Shown piece by piece: positions 63,970 to 64,000 of a DNA stretch of 64,000 nucleotides (position 1 is its first letter; every line of letters begins with the position of its first letter). The DNA is taken from NCBI RefSeq assembly GCF_051622035.1, contig NC_135358.1, positions 5,161,501-5,225,500 of the forward strand, given 5' to 3'. The notes beneath the pieces were generated by a model that saw nothing but the letters and a program-made list of their open reading frames with translations, had not been told where the DNA came from and searched no databases. The position numbers and the translations under genes were made by a program. Source of the DNA: Arctopsyche grandis (Eukaryota; Arthropoda; Insecta; Trichoptera; Hydropsychidae).

Positions 63970-64000
63970 ATCATCTTGTGAGGTATAATCATTTGTACCA

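Larger units (their letters stand above)
58502..64000 (+). other. Intron 2 of the HEATR5B-like gene, repeat-bearing
   Basis: No further exon of the gene was found. It holds a SINE (59665-60441), Helitron-like copies (61622-62531) and a long-TIR element fragment near 63830-63969. The reading frames at 60570-61011 and 61198-61440 have no coding support. Confidence 0.5.

Overview
This is an AT-rich nuclear window of an arthropod, almost certainly an insect. The signs are spliced genes with short introns, a tandem carboxylesterase cluster, a ZAD-plus-C2H2 zinc-finger gene, a BTB/FLYWCH gene, and a dense load of MITEs, Helitron-like ends, LINE fragments and tRNA-derived SINEs. I cannot fix the insect order from sequence alone. 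All gene models come from reading splice sites and checking codon phase by eye, without transcript evidence.

Layout. 1-2150 is repeat-derived, AT-rich DNA. 2279-2846 (+) is a four-exon gene for a 113-residue secreted peptide precursor with a Gly-Lys-Arg amidation/cleavage site. It is followed by a (TA)n tract and nested Helitron-like repeats (3249-4510). 5303-19799 (+) holds four tandem secreted carboxylesterases, each with ten exons in identical phases. The first three share a five-residue deletion directly after the nucleophile serine and a GC splice donor in intron 1; the fourth keeps the classical GESAG elbow and a GT donor. 20480-22440 holds retroelement debris, a SINE and a 300-bp foldback element. 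22456-24647 (+) encodes a BTB plus FLYWCH protein. 25015-27590 is nested repeats: a SINE, a MITE split by a 777-bp solo LTR, and an hAT-type MITE. 27706-29983 (+) encodes the mitochondrial copper chaperone SCO1. 30320-33090 is a nest of DNA transposon relics, including a 959-bp TTAA-flanked piggyBac-type element. 34097-39664 (-) encodes a 761-residue ZAD protein with 13 C2H2 fingers. 39670-45230 is SINE, MITE and Helitron DNA. 45240-46112 (-) is a single-exon CNOT9/Rcd-1. 46120-53360 is repeats and anonymous DNA. 53370-58501 (+) carries the first exon(s) of a HEATR5B-like gene whose first intron holds a decayed Tc1-like transposon with intact ends; the gene appears to run past the window.

The genes are unrelated housekeeping and regulatory genes (copper delivery to cytochrome oxidase, mRNA deadenylation, endosomal adaptor function, transcription factors). 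The exceptions are the four esterases, which are clearly one lineage expanded by tandem duplication of a unit of about 3.1 kb that includes the promoter. Mobile elements repeatedly sit inside introns and inside each other, so their order of insertion can be read.
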